NCBI RefSeq assembly: GCF_900104355.1
Contig: NZ_FNIY01000008.1
Coordinates: 62,001 to 126,000 of the forward strand
DNA: 64,000 nucleotides
Direction: 5' to 3'
Origin: Phyllobacterium sp. OV277
Lineage (GTDB): Bacteria > Pseudomonadota > Alphaproteobacteria > Rhizobiales > Rhizobiaceae
Made by a program: the position numbers and the translations under genes. The notes beneath the pieces are model-generated. The model saw only the letters and a program-made list of their open reading frames with translations. It did no database searches and was not told the origin of the DNA. Positions 9,619-17,401 of the stretch are shown piece after piece. The first letter of the stretch is position 1. Every line of letters begins with the position of its first letter.

Positions 9619-10370
9619 AGCGAAATCTCCTGTTTCTTTGTGCGGAGGAAATACGCCATACCCATCCCTGTTAGGAGGAACAACCCGGCGAAGAGCAGTA
9701 AGGTGAGGTCTTGTCCGGGCCAAGCAATGCCCAATCCCTCTCCTGTCCAGAAGACGCCAAAGGAGGACAACATTACCCCAACACCAAATTTCAATGTGTT
9801 CTCAGGGACTCTGGATAGAGGCTTATGAACAAAAGCTCCCACCAGTAAAACCAATACACATGCCGCCAGTGCACCGAGTGCGGCCGGTCCGAGAAGACCG
9901 CGTCCAGAACCGACGGCTATCACGATGAATACAACCTCGAGGCCTTCGAGAAGGATCGCCTTGAATGCCGTTATACCTGCGATCCAGTCGAGGGAGGTGC
10001 CGTGCGCAGGAGTATCTCTGCCAAGATTGGCTTTTTCTGTCTGAAACGCTGCAAGTTCGTCGTGTAGCGGAATGATACCGGCTGCCCTCAGAATGGCCTT
10101 GCGCAACCAGCCCATGCCAAACAACAGAAGCAGAACGCCGATCACCAATTGCAGGCTGTGCAGCGGCACCTGATCAAGCAGCGGTCCCAGCGCAAGGACG
10201 ATGACCGCAAGGACGGCTAACCCCGCCGCTGTGCCCGCAATGGCAGGCCGCCAGCCCCTGAGAACACCAACTGCCAGAACAATCGTAAAGGCTTCAACGA
10301 CTTCGACAACCGAAGCTAAAAACGCCGCGCCAATTGCCGGGCCTGCTATGCTCCAGGAGATGCTGTCCAT
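9615..10370 (-). CDS. COG4280-like integral membrane protein
   Basis: The protein is 251 residues from ATG 10370 (MDSISWSIAGPAIGAAFLAS). It has about seven membrane segments and two similar acidic helices, SVVEVVEAFTIVLAVG and LLEGLEVVFIVIAVG, which repeat an E-x-x-E/V pattern characteristic of transporter-like membrane proteins with internal duplication. This fits COG4280, for which no reaction is established. The acidic intramembrane motifs resemble those of metal-permease families such as the FTR1-type REGLE motif, so metal or cation handling is possible but unproven. It is divergent from an RpiR regulator across two operator-like sites. Confidence 0.82.
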   Translation of the reverse strand: MDSISWSIAGPAIGAAFLASVVEVVEAFTIVLAVGVLRGWRPAIAGTAAGLAVLAVIVLALGPLLDQVPLHSLQLVIGVLLLLFGMGWLRKAILRAAGIIPLHDELAAFQTEKANLGRDTPAHGTSLDWIAGITAFKAILLEGLEVVFIVIAVGSGRGLLGPAALGALAACVLVLLVGAFVHKPLSRVPENTLKFGVGVMLSSFGVFWTGEGLGIAWPGQDLTLLLFAGLFLLTGMGMAYFLRTKKQEISL

Positions 10371-10385
10371 GCCAAAACCATCAAA

Positions 10386-10428
10386 GTTGTAAATGCAACA
10401 TTTGCCATGATAATGTAGTAAATACAAC
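10386..10428. promoter_or_regulatory. Pair of operator-like repeats, probable RpiR sites
   Basis: Two 14-bp sites of the same form lie in the divergent spacer: GTTGTAAATGCAAC at 10386-10399 and GTAGTAAATACAAC at 10415-10428. They match at 12 of 14 positions, each is a partial inverted repeat (GTTG...CAAC), and they are 29 bp apart start to start. The second ends just before the regulator gene, which supports the internal start at 10449. Autoregulation and control of the divergent membrane genes by the RpiR protein is the natural inference. Confidence 0.6.
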
Positions 10429-10448
10429 GAATGTCAATGGAGATCAAA

Positions 10449-11324
10449 ATGGCCGGAACATTTTCCATGATTGAAGCAATCGATGACGGCTCGCTACAGC
10501 TCAGCCAAGCCGAACGCCGGGTAGCATCTTATATCGTGGCAAACAGACATCAGATTCTGGTCATGTCGGCAATGGAACTTGCCAAGGTTCTTGGTACCAG
10601 CGACGCTACCGTTATTCGTACAGCTAAAGCTCTTGGCTTCGATGGGCTTGATGCGATGCGCAGGGCAATTGTCGACGAACTCCATGGGAACAATAGTGCG
10701 GCTGACCGAATTACCCAGACGATCAAGGAAACCGGGGGAGATCTCAGAAAGGCATTCGAAGACACACGGAACATTCAACGTCGCGCCATCGAAGCGATCC
10801 ACGAGAATGTAAGCGTGGAGACCTATATCGCACTGGTGACAAAAATGATTGGTGCACGCGAGATTGCTATCTTCGGCATCGGTCCCACCAGCGCCCTTGC
10901 TGTCTATTTTGCAACCCAGCTAAGCCGGTTTGGTTTGAATGCTCGTCCTCTTACCGCGACAGGGCTTTTCCTGGCCGATCAGCTTCTGCCAATCCAGAGA
11001 GGTGATTTGCTTTTCATCATGGCATATGGGCGCGTCTATCTAGAGGTTGGCGTTCTCATCGACCACGCGAACCGAATGGGTGCGGAGAAAGTGCTGGTGA
11101 CGGATATGCTGGGAACCAAGCTCGGCCCAAGGGTTGATATGGCGATTACCATCCCTCGGGGAAAGACCGATGCGTTCAGCATGCATACTGCAACGCTTGC
11201 CTTTATCGAGAACATCATCGTCGGTATTGCAACATCCCAACCAAAGGCAACAATTGGAAAGCTCGAACTCCTCAACCAGTTGCGATCGGAGCTTGCAGGC
11301 GAGAATGCCAAGCTGCCCGCCTAA
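10449..11324 (+). CDS. RpiR/MurR-family transcriptional regulator
   Basis: The regulator is 291 residues from ATG 10449, chosen because GGAG lies 6 nt upstream and the earlier ATG at 10431 abuts an operator-like site. The N-terminal HTH_6 domain (~10-85) contains LSQAERRVASYIVAN and TSDATVIRTAKALGFDGLDAMR. A SIS sugar-phosphate-binding domain follows (~120-270, with IFGIGPTSALAVYFATQL). RpiR proteins usually sense phosphosugars, but the neighbouring targets here are membrane proteins with no obvious sugar role, so the ligand is open. Confidence 0.92.
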   Translation: MAGTFSMIEAIDDGSLQLSQAERRVASYIVANRHQILVMSAMELAKVLGTSDATVIRTAKALGFDGLDAMRRAIVDELHGNNSAADRITQTIKETGGDLRKAFEDTRNIQRRAIEAIHENVSVETYIALVTKMIGAREIAIFGIGPTSALAVYFATQLSRFGLNARPLTATGLFLADQLLPIQRGDLLFIMAYGRVYLEVGVLIDHANRMGAEKVLVTDMLGTKLGPRVDMAITIPRGKTDAFSMHTATLAFIENIIVGIATSQPKATIGKLELLNQLRSELAGENAKLPA

Positions 11325-11417
11325 CCTCACATCCGCTTCGTCTGTGCTGGATTCATTGCAGGAGCACCGAGTTCATAAGGAAAAGACTGGAATTATTTGG
11401 TTAACTTCAAAGGCCCT

Positions 11418-11948
11418 TCATTGCCCGCTTCGGACAGTTTCGTTGAGAAACATGATAATCTCGTCATATGCTTGTTTACGATGGCGCTCAAGCAGGACCA
11501 TGTGCGTCGCCTGACCAATTTCGATAAAACGCTTGTAGGGTACGTTATCAAGTTTGTTAAAAAGATCCTGAGCCATATCGATGCGCACATCTATGTCCCA
11601 TTCTGCAGCGACAATCAGGACGGGCGAAGTAATTCGCGAGGCATCGTAGATCGGCTTGCCTGCCGTCCAGTGCTCTCGTACATCCTGCACAGGGCCGGAT
11701 GGCGCCAAGAAGTGCCCATCGGACGTCGTTTCCGGATTTGAGACAAGCGTCGTCTCGAGCCATGTCTCGAACCAGCCCGTCGGTATCAATGCTTCGCGCG
11801 CGCTCTCCGGGGCAGCAATGCGCCAAGCTGTCTCAAAAGTTGCCGGATCGATGTTTCGATAGGCGCTGAGTGGTGCTCCCGAATCAATACGCAGCGGCTT
11901 ATGGGAGAGCCAGAGCGGCGTCACAAGGACGAGCTTCGAGAGCTTAGC
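11418..11948 (-). pseudogene. Alpha/beta hydrolase remnant, 5' half deleted
   Basis: The minus-strand frame gives the C-terminal half of an alpha/beta hydrolase. It runs from KLSKLVLVTPLWL through the catalytic acid region (LIVAAEWDIDVR) to the catalytic His (GQATHMVLLE) and a proper stop. The N-terminal half, with the oxyanion loop and nucleophile elbow (G-x-S-x-G), is absent. Upstream of about 11948 the frame becomes the antisense of a LysR gene and loses hydrolase character. The piece probably encodes no active enzyme. See the adjoining lysR remnant: both appear cut by one deletion. Confidence 0.7.
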
Positions 11949-12541
11949 GAAGTGGAATTGTTGCTCGTACCGGAACTGACGGCCCGATTGCGCACTGAGG
12001 CGCCTGGTATCCGGCTTCTTGGCCGGCCTACGACAAGCGATGGTGTCCATCGTTTATTAGACGATGGCGAGTTTGATCTTGCGATCGGTTGCTTTGAGGC
12101 GAACGCACAGCGTCATAAGGCCGAAATTCTTTTCGAGCAGGATTTGAGCTGCGTGTTCAACCCGGCTCTTTTGACGCTTAAAGAGCCGCTGGGGATGGAT
12201 GATTATTTAGCCTTGCCGCACGTATTGGTGACTTTGACCGGGCGTCTCCAAGGTTGCTTGGACCGGGCCCTCGACGAGGTTGATTCGAAGCTGAATGTTG
12301 TGACGGCGGCGACAGAATTCTTGACGGTGCTGTCGACCGCGCGCCGGTCATCTCGACGGTACCGACACGGATGGCAAGACTGCATGCGCCGCGCTTCGGA
12401 CTCAAAGTAATCCCAACGCCGCTCAAGCTTTTGCTTCCATCGGTGTCTTTGGTTTGGCCGGTCCGGCTTGACCAAGAGCCCGTATCGGACTGGGTGAGAA
12501 CCCAGACACGAGCGATCATTTCCAAGATGAACCACTGCTAG
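11946..12541 (+). pseudogene. LysR-type regulator remnant, 5' half deleted and frameshifted
   Basis: From about 11946 the plus strand reads as the effector-binding domain of a LysR regulator (VELLLVPELTARLRTEAPGIRL, LDDGEFDLAIGCF). The helix-turn-helix and linker are missing. Near 12335-12341 (a GCGCG run) the frame shifts. The continuation in another frame (APVISTVPTRMARLHAPRFG ... VWPVRLDQEPVSDWVR) is the typical LysR C-terminus and ends at TAG 12539-12541. It is therefore a pseudogene with at least two lesions, lying head-to-head with the truncated hydrolase. Confidence 0.75.
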
Positions 12542-12684
12542 CTCGATGAGGGTGATTGATGAGTGACAGCCTTGCCCATGCGCACGCTTCTGCGTTCTAC
12601 CGCCTGTTCATTACCTCACCGTTCCGTCCACTCCAAATCATCTTACGAAATGGGTGATTTCCCGAGATGACCTCACCACGTTGA

Positions 12685-13425
12685 TCATTTCACTGATTTG
12701 ACAGCCTCAAGGATCACATCGGCTGTCTCCTGCGGATGGGACATATAGACCATATGGCTGGACTTGATGTCGGTCGTTTTCGTTTGAGCTCGTTGGTACA
12801 TCCAGCGAAGGAGTTCCGGAGCAATGACGTGATCCTCAGTTGTAACGATTCCGAATGTCGGCTTGCTTCGCCAAGCTGCGTACTCGAACTTCACCTGGTA
12901 GGGTTCGAGTGTCATCGGCTTTGATGATGCTGACATGAAATCAGTTGTCTCGCGAGGTAGGTCAGCTGCGATCGCATCATGATACGACATCGGATCAGGA
13001 ACGAAACTCCTCCCATCCAACATTTTCATATCGATCTTCATGGGATAGCGCTTCGAGAGCTCTGTCAGACTTTCGCCTTTATCCGGTTGGAGAGCCGCCA
13101 CATAGACCAATGCCTTAACATTATACTCGACGCCAGCCTCCGTGATGACGGCTCCGCCGTAGCTATGGCCCACCAGCACGGTTGGTCCCTTTTGCTGTTC
13201 GAGAATGAGCCGTGTGGCAGCGATGTCGTCCTTCAGGCTGGTATGTGGAAGTTGTACGATGCTCACGGACAACCCCTTGGCCTTGAGGATATCATAGACG
13301 GTACGCCAACCCGAACCGTCCATCGTTGCCCCATGGACCAGCACAACATTCGTTGCGTCTGCGAGTGCATGGCCGGATATTGACATTGCCAGCAGGCCAG
13401 CAGCGGTGATTATTTTTAAAGTCAT
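12685..13425 (-). CDS. Secreted alpha/beta hydrolase (esterase-like)
   Basis: The protein is 246 residues from ATG 13425 (MTLKIITAAGLLAMSISGHA), giving a clear Sec signal peptide cleaved after ALA. The mature fold has the oxyanion loop VLVHGATMDGSGW, the nucleophile elbow GHSYGG with catalytic Ser, and the His in SSHMVYMSHP near the C-terminus. It resembles the AB_hydrolase_6/EstC group. It is divergently paired with a LysR regulator, the same architecture as the broken hydrolase/lysR pair just upstream. The regulator probably controls it; the substrate is unknown. Confidence 0.9.
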   Translation of the reverse strand: MTLKIITAAGLLAMSISGHALADATNVVLVHGATMDGSGWRTVYDILKAKGLSVSIVQLPHTSLKDDIAATRLILEQQKGPTVLVGHSYGGAVITEAGVEYNVKALVYVAALQPDKGESLTELSKRYPMKIDMKMLDGRSFVPDPMSYHDAIAADLPRETTDFMSASSKPMTLEPYQVKFEYAAWRSKPTFGIVTTEDHVIAPELLRWMYQRAQTKTTDIKSSHMVYMSHPQETADVILEAVKSVK

Positions 13426-13503
13426 CTTAAACCTCAAGCAAAATCCGGGCCGGACGGAATGTCGGCCGGTATCAACTGACAACTCGAAAATATACGGTTC
13501 TTT

Positions 13504-13522
13504 ACCTATCGATTAGATCGGT
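13504..13522. promoter_or_regulatory. Imperfect inverted repeat, candidate LysR operator
   Basis: ACCTATC-GATTA-GATCGGT forms 7-bp arms with one mismatch, about 35 bp upstream of the lysR start, inside the divergent hydrolase/lysR spacer. LysR regulators commonly bind such dyads between divergent promoters, so this is a plausible operator by position only. Confidence 0.45.
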
Positions 13523-13555
13523 TAATTTGCATGGGTTTAGAAAGAGGATTGATAG

Positions 13556-14446
13556 ATGGATCGCCTTATCTTCCGTGACCTTTCGGTGTTTGAAGTCGTA
13601 GCACGACATCAAAGCTTCACCGCTGCTGCCGCCGAACTTGGCATTTCGCAATCGGCCCTCAGCTACACTGTTAGCCAGCTGGAAAAGCGCATCGGCGTTC
13701 CCCTTCTGACCCGGACGACCCGCAATGTCTCACCAACCGAGGCCGGACAACAATTGCTTGGAACCTTAGGTCCGGCGCTGCGTGATATTGCAGACCAGGT
13801 GCAGGCCTTGAAGGACCAGAGTATGAGTATCTCGGGAACGATACGCTTGACCATGGTGTCTGTCGCGTATGAGACCATTCTGCGACCCATTCTCTGTGGC
13901 TTCTATGCGAAGTATCCGAATGTCTCGGTGGAAGTTTCTATCAACGAAGGATTGAGCGACATCGTTTCTGAAGGTTTTGATGGTGGGATAAGGTTTGGGA
14001 CGCTTGTCGATAGGGACATGGTGGCCCTTTCCTTGACGACGTCTACGCCAGTTGTGATCGTAGGCGCTCCAGCCTATTTCGAAAGAAATGGGCCAATGCC
14101 CCAAACGCCAAGCGATCTCACAGCTCACCGGTGCATCACTTATCGCTTCGTTAGCTCGACGAGACTTTACCGTTGGCCTCTCGCAAAGAACGGCCAGGCC
14201 ATCGATTTCAAAACCGACGGAACGCTAATCTTGAACGACGGTGAAGCGATCCGAACGGCAGCGATCGACGGACTAGGCCTCGCATTTCTGTTCGAGTCAC
14301 AGATATCTCAAGATGTTGTATCGGGTCGCCTGATCAGGGTCCTAGCGGACTGGTTGCCAGAATTACCGGGCTTCAGCCTTTACTACCCGAGCAGAAGACG
14401 AACCACCTCCGCATTCCGTGCGTTGATTGACTACATTCGAGGATGA
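13556..14446 (+). CDS. LysR-family transcriptional regulator
   Basis: This 296-residue protein has the standard LysR layout. The N-terminal winged helix contains FEVVARHQSFTAAAAELGISQSALS and ends SQLEKRIGVPLLTRTTRNVSPT. The effector domain (~92-290) has the typical DGGIRFG and FYAKYPNVSVEV stretches and ends with the usual RALIDYIRG. It is divergent from the secreted hydrolase, so it probably activates that gene and represses itself. Confidence 0.93.
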   Translation: MDRLIFRDLSVFEVVARHQSFTAAAAELGISQSALSYTVSQLEKRIGVPLLTRTTRNVSPTEAGQQLLGTLGPALRDIADQVQALKDQSMSISGTIRLTMVSVAYETILRPILCGFYAKYPNVSVEVSINEGLSDIVSEGFDGGIRFGTLVDRDMVALSLTTSTPVVIVGAPAYFERNGPMPQTPSDLTAHRCITYRFVSSTRLYRWPLAKNGQAIDFKTDGTLILNDGEAIRTAAIDGLGLAFLFESQISQDVVSGRLIRVLADWLPELPGFSLYYPSRRRTTSAFRALIDYIRG

Positions 14447-14494
14447 CATTACCCAAAATGCTAGACATGGAGCAGTCGGATGGCGTGTTCTGGA

Positions 14495-14908
14495 TTACTG
14501 GAATCTCGACAATGCCCAATTCGTTGCGAGATAGCTCAGCGAAGCTGCAGCGCTGGAAGCCATTGTGCCCCAGGCCATGTCAACGACAGTCACCGCTGTC
14601 GACCATTGTTTGAGCGTTGCCTGGTTGGTCAGGTCATAGGTTCCATAGGCTATGAAACCCAGCAATGCTCCATACATTGATGCAGTTATCAAGCGGCCAC
14701 TTTCCAGAGCCGGGCCAACGGCGAATATAACGATTCCAGCAACAAAGATCAGATAGAATAGCAGGCCCGCAACATAGTTGACGTCTGTGGCTATAATGTC
14801 AGGAATACGAGCCCGATAGAAGTTTGTGGCCATGGTGCTGAGCCAGATAAAATCGAAAATAAAAAAGACTATAGCTGTCGAAATGTAGGCAAGTGCATAT
14901 TTGAGCAT
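14495..14908 (-). CDS. DUF2177 family membrane protein
   Basis: The 137-residue product starts at ATG 14908 (MLKYALAYISTAIVFFIFDF). Four membrane segments and the motif FDFIWL near the start, with YGALLGFIAYGTYDLTNQATL later, match DUF2177. Genes of this family often accompany ECF sigma factor/ChrR stress loci in proteobacteria, as here. The function is unknown. It lies downstream of the esterase in the same direction but after a 159-bp gap, and no RpoE-type promoter was seen in that gap. Confidence 0.85.
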   Translation of the reverse strand: MLKYALAYISTAIVFFIFDFIWLSTMATNFYRARIPDIIATDVNYVAGLLFYLIFVAGIVIFAVGPALESGRLITASMYGALLGFIAYGTYDLTNQATLKQWSTAVTVVDMAWGTMASSAAASLSYLATNWALSRFQ

Positions 14909-15067
14909 TTGTTGGTTCCTTCTTGCGATGCAAAGGCGACAGCTGCAATGATAGGAATGGCATAAGGTGCCGCGCATTGATTGGTTGTTCAGGAGGCAGT
15001 CTGGCTGATGTTCAACGAGCGGCGAATGCAGCATACAGAGCTTTTTGATTGGCAGAATACAACACCG

Positions 15068-15928
15068 TCAGGAACCATTTTGGTTCCGAATTCCGAGAAT
15101 AAAATTTGCCGTGTCGTGAAGTGTTGGCGCGATGAAACGGATCGGTGATCCCATGGCACCAATGATGCCGACGTGACCCACATTGGGGTAAAGCTTTATT
15201 TCGACAGGTGAGCCAACTGCCCGAAGCTTCTTCTCCAATGCAATACTATTGCTAGGATAAACCACAGTATCGCTTTGCCCGTGCAGGAGCAGTACAGAGG
15301 GATTGCCGTGCCGGACCTGATTGACGGGCTGTGTTGCCTCCTGTGACTTCGCCGGACTGAAGATATCGGCGACTATCTTGTCATCGAATGGCAGAAAGTC
15401 ATAAGGACCAGAGATACCAATAAATCCTTTCAAATCATGCGCCGGATTGAGGTTTTGTTGACCAAGCCATTGCCTGTCGAGTGCAAGCATGGCGGCGATA
15501 TAAGCTCCGGCTGAATGCCCCACGACATATATCTTTTCCGGATCACCACCATAGGTTTCTGCGTGGTCCCTGGCCCAACGAACGACAGCAGCGCCGTCCT
15601 GAATATAAGCCGGATAACGCACCGCTGGATAAAGCCTGTAGTCAGGAACAATTGTAACGATGCCTTTGGCCGCCAGCGCCGATGCAACAAATGCATAAGT
15701 AGCCTTGTCGCCGCTCTGCCAGGTTCCACCATAGAAGAATACGGCAACCGGCGCAGATCTGACGTTCTTGGGTACATAGATGTCAAGTGTCTGCCGCTTG
15801 TCCTTGCCATAAACAATGCTTCGCGTAACCGATGCACCGCCTGATGACGTGGTGATGTCCAAAATCTTACCGGCGGAACATCCTCCCAGTGTAATGAGCA
15901 GGCAAAGCATAAACACCAATTTGACCAT
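15068..15928 (-). CDS. Lipoprotein esterase (alpha/beta hydrolase, BD-FAE-like)
   Basis: The product is 286 residues with a lipoprotein signal (lipobox LGGC, Cys at about residue 17), so it should be anchored in the envelope. The hydrolase fold has the oxyanion motif FFYGGTW, the nucleophile elbow GHSAGA, the acid in HGQSDTVV and the His in NVGHVGI. It starts 1 nt after the ChrR stop, so it is the third gene of the rpoE-chrR operon and thus probably part of the photooxidative/envelope-stress response. The substrate is likely an ester or acyl group but is not defined. Confidence 0.9.
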   Translation of the reverse strand: MVKLVFMLCLLITLGGCSAGKILDITTSSGGASVTRSIVYGKDKRQTLDIYVPKNVRSAPVAVFFYGGTWQSGDKATYAFVASALAAKGIVTIVPDYRLYPAVRYPAYIQDGAAVVRWARDHAETYGGDPEKIYVVGHSAGAYIAAMLALDRQWLGQQNLNPAHDLKGFIGISGPYDFLPFDDKIVADIFSPAKSQEATQPVNQVRHGNPSVLLLHGQSDTVVYPSNSIALEKKLRAVGSPVEIKLYPNVGHVGIIGAMGSPIRFIAPTLHDTANFILGIRNQNGS

Positions 15929-15929
15929 G

Positions 15930-16577
15930 TTAAAAGCCGAGCAAGGGCTGGATGAGACGTCCGAGCCTGCTCTTCATCTGCAAGCGACCATCGACCGCTG
16001 CAAGGCAAATGCATTCCTCGTCTGGTCCCGCTGAAGGTTCATGCTCAAGGCTGGCATCGGCCATAATAAAATCACCAGGATAGTAATCGCCGATAGCATC
16101 GTGCAGTGACCCTTTTAACACGAGCGTATATTCGACACCTTGGTGTGTGTGTTCAGGCAGGACCATTCCCGGCTTGGAGCGCAAAAGCATGGGGCGGTTG
16201 CGTCGGGTTCCGCCTTTGCCGATCGAACTCCACTGTACACCGGGAGCCAGAAATCTCCATTTGCCGATATCGTATTCCTGTAGTGGCGCTGGTAAAACCA
16301 GACCCCCGGGCATATCCGCAAGATGTCGGCCACGAGGCGGAATCTGCCTTACCGATTCCCCGTCAAGCTGCGCAAGAACTTTTTCCAGAGCATCGGACAT
16401 CAATTCGGCAACAGGTGCATCATCAAGAGTGATACCGCCTGCAGCTTCGAACTGGTGCACGCGTTGCGCACTTTCAGAGCAAAGCGAAAGATGTGCTGAA
16501 ACAACAAGCGCCGGCCCTTGAGCGAGGTTGCCCGCAGCATAAGCCATCAGAATGTCATCGGAAGGGCGGTGGGTCAT
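15930..16577 (-). CDS. chrR: ChrR-like anti-sigma factor with cupin domain, altered zinc motif
   Basis: This 215-residue protein has the ChrR two-domain form: an N-terminal zinc-binding anti-sigma (ZAS) helix bundle (~1-85) and a C-terminal ChrR cupin (~110-200, with PEHTHQGVEYTLVLKGSLHD and YYPGDFIMADASLEHEP). The family holds RpoE inactive until singlet oxygen or organic peroxide triggers release. The usual H-x3-C-x2-C motif reads H-L-S-L-C-S-E-S here: the second Cys codon is AGT (Ser). Zinc coordination may therefore be weakened or use another ligand. It sits 6 nt after the sigma-factor gene. Confidence 0.92.
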   Translation of the reverse strand: MTHRPSDDILMAYAAGNLAQGPALVVSAHLSLCSESAQRVHQFEAAGGITLDDAPVAELMSDALEKVLAQLDGESVRQIPPRGRHLADMPGGLVLPAPLQEYDIGKWRFLAPGVQWSSIGKGGTRRNRPMLLRSKPGMVLPEHTHQGVEYTLVLKGSLHDAIGDYYPGDFIMADASLEHEPSAGPDEECICLAAVDGRLQMKSRLGRLIQPLLGF

Positions 16578-16583
16578 AGCAGT

Positions 16584-17129
16584 CTATTCCTCGCCCAGCA
16601 GATTTCTGAGATGCTGCATCGCCAGGCGCAATCGTGATTTAACAGTTCCCAGTGGCAAATCCAGCGCCCGGGCAATTTCACTGTGGGGCTTGTCATCAAA
16701 ATAATGAAGTTGAATGACATTCATCTGATCCGATGAGAGTTCCCTCATGGCTCTACGGACCCGTTCTTCGCTTTCCACGCGCAGCAGATCATCCGAGGGG
16801 GAGGATTCAAATTCCGGCTCATGCTCTTCCATCAAATGCGCGGCTGGATAACGTTCACGCCGGATGGCATCGACGCGCAAATTGCGGGCAATGGTAAAAA
16901 TCCAAGTGGAAGCTGAGGCCTTGGTCGAATCGAACAGTTGTGCCTTACGCCAGACGGTCAGCATCGTTTCCTGCGCCAGTTCCTCGGCTTGCCCTGGGGC
17001 CATGCCGCCGCGCATAAAGAAACCTTTGATGCGCGGTGCAAAGTAGGCAAAAATCTCGGCAAATGCCACTTTGTCGCCATGCGCTGCAATCCGGGTGATC
17101 TTTGCGGAATAATTGACGGCCTCTGTCAT
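16584..17129 (-). CDS. rpoE: ECF11-type RNA polymerase sigma factor (RpoE)
   Basis: The product is 181 residues from ATG 17129 (MTEAVNYSAKITRIA); upstream in-frame ATGs are unlikely, because family members start here. Sigma region 2 is clear (FAEIFAYFAPRIKGFFM, AEELAQETMLTVWRKAQLF, STWIFTIARNLRVDAIRRER), as is region 4 (LSSDQMNVIQLHYFDDKPHSEIARAL, then GTVKSRLRLA). This is the RpoE/ChrR class known for singlet-oxygen response in Rhodobacter and relatives. A matching TGATCC promoter lies upstream on the same strand (17256-17281), so it is probably autoregulated. Confidence 0.93.
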   Translation of the reverse strand: MTEAVNYSAKITRIAAHGDKVAFAEIFAYFAPRIKGFFMRGGMAPGQAEELAQETMLTVWRKAQLFDSTKASASTWIFTIARNLRVDAIRRERYPAAHLMEEHEPEFESSPSDDLLRVESEERVRRAMRELSSDQMNVIQLHYFDDKPHSEIARALDLPLGTVKSRLRLAMQHLRNLLGEE

Positions 17130-17255
17130 TGCTTGAAAAGAACGCCTGATCGCGGACTTTGTCTTGCCAGCTTTGGGCATGCTGCGCCGGGCACGCAGCC
17201 ATCTTCCATTAAAATTGCCAAAGGTGAGGGTTCCGAAATCATCCATACCGCTCTG

Positions 17256-17281
17256 TACGCAGATACAACGCAATCGGATCA
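17256..17281 (-). promoter_or_regulatory. RpoE (ECF11) promoter for rpoE-chrR
   Basis: On the minus strand TGATCC (17281-17276) is followed by 16 nt and CGTA (17259-17256). TGATCC is the -35 hexamer of RpoE-ChrR regulons. It lies about 125 nt upstream of the rpoE ATG and implies positive autoregulation. Confidence 0.7.
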
Positions 17282-17297
17282 ATGCCGAAACTAATCC

Positions 17298-17323
17298 TGA
17301 TCCAACTCCGTATTTCCACCGTA
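17298..17323 (+). promoter_or_regulatory. RpoE (ECF11) promoter for COG2907-DUF1365 operon
   Basis: On the plus strand TGATCC (17298-17303), a 16-nt spacer and CGTA (17320-17323) repeat exactly the architecture of the divergent rpoE promoter, with the two -35 elements back to back 16 bp apart. Same elements and same spacing on both strands make chance unlikely. Confidence 0.72.
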
Positions 17324-17401
17324 TGCACTGATGTTGAAAGAAACAACGGCTGATGGCTTTCGTCTTCGTTGTTTCCACACAAAGGGAATGGGAGAATTTC
17401 G

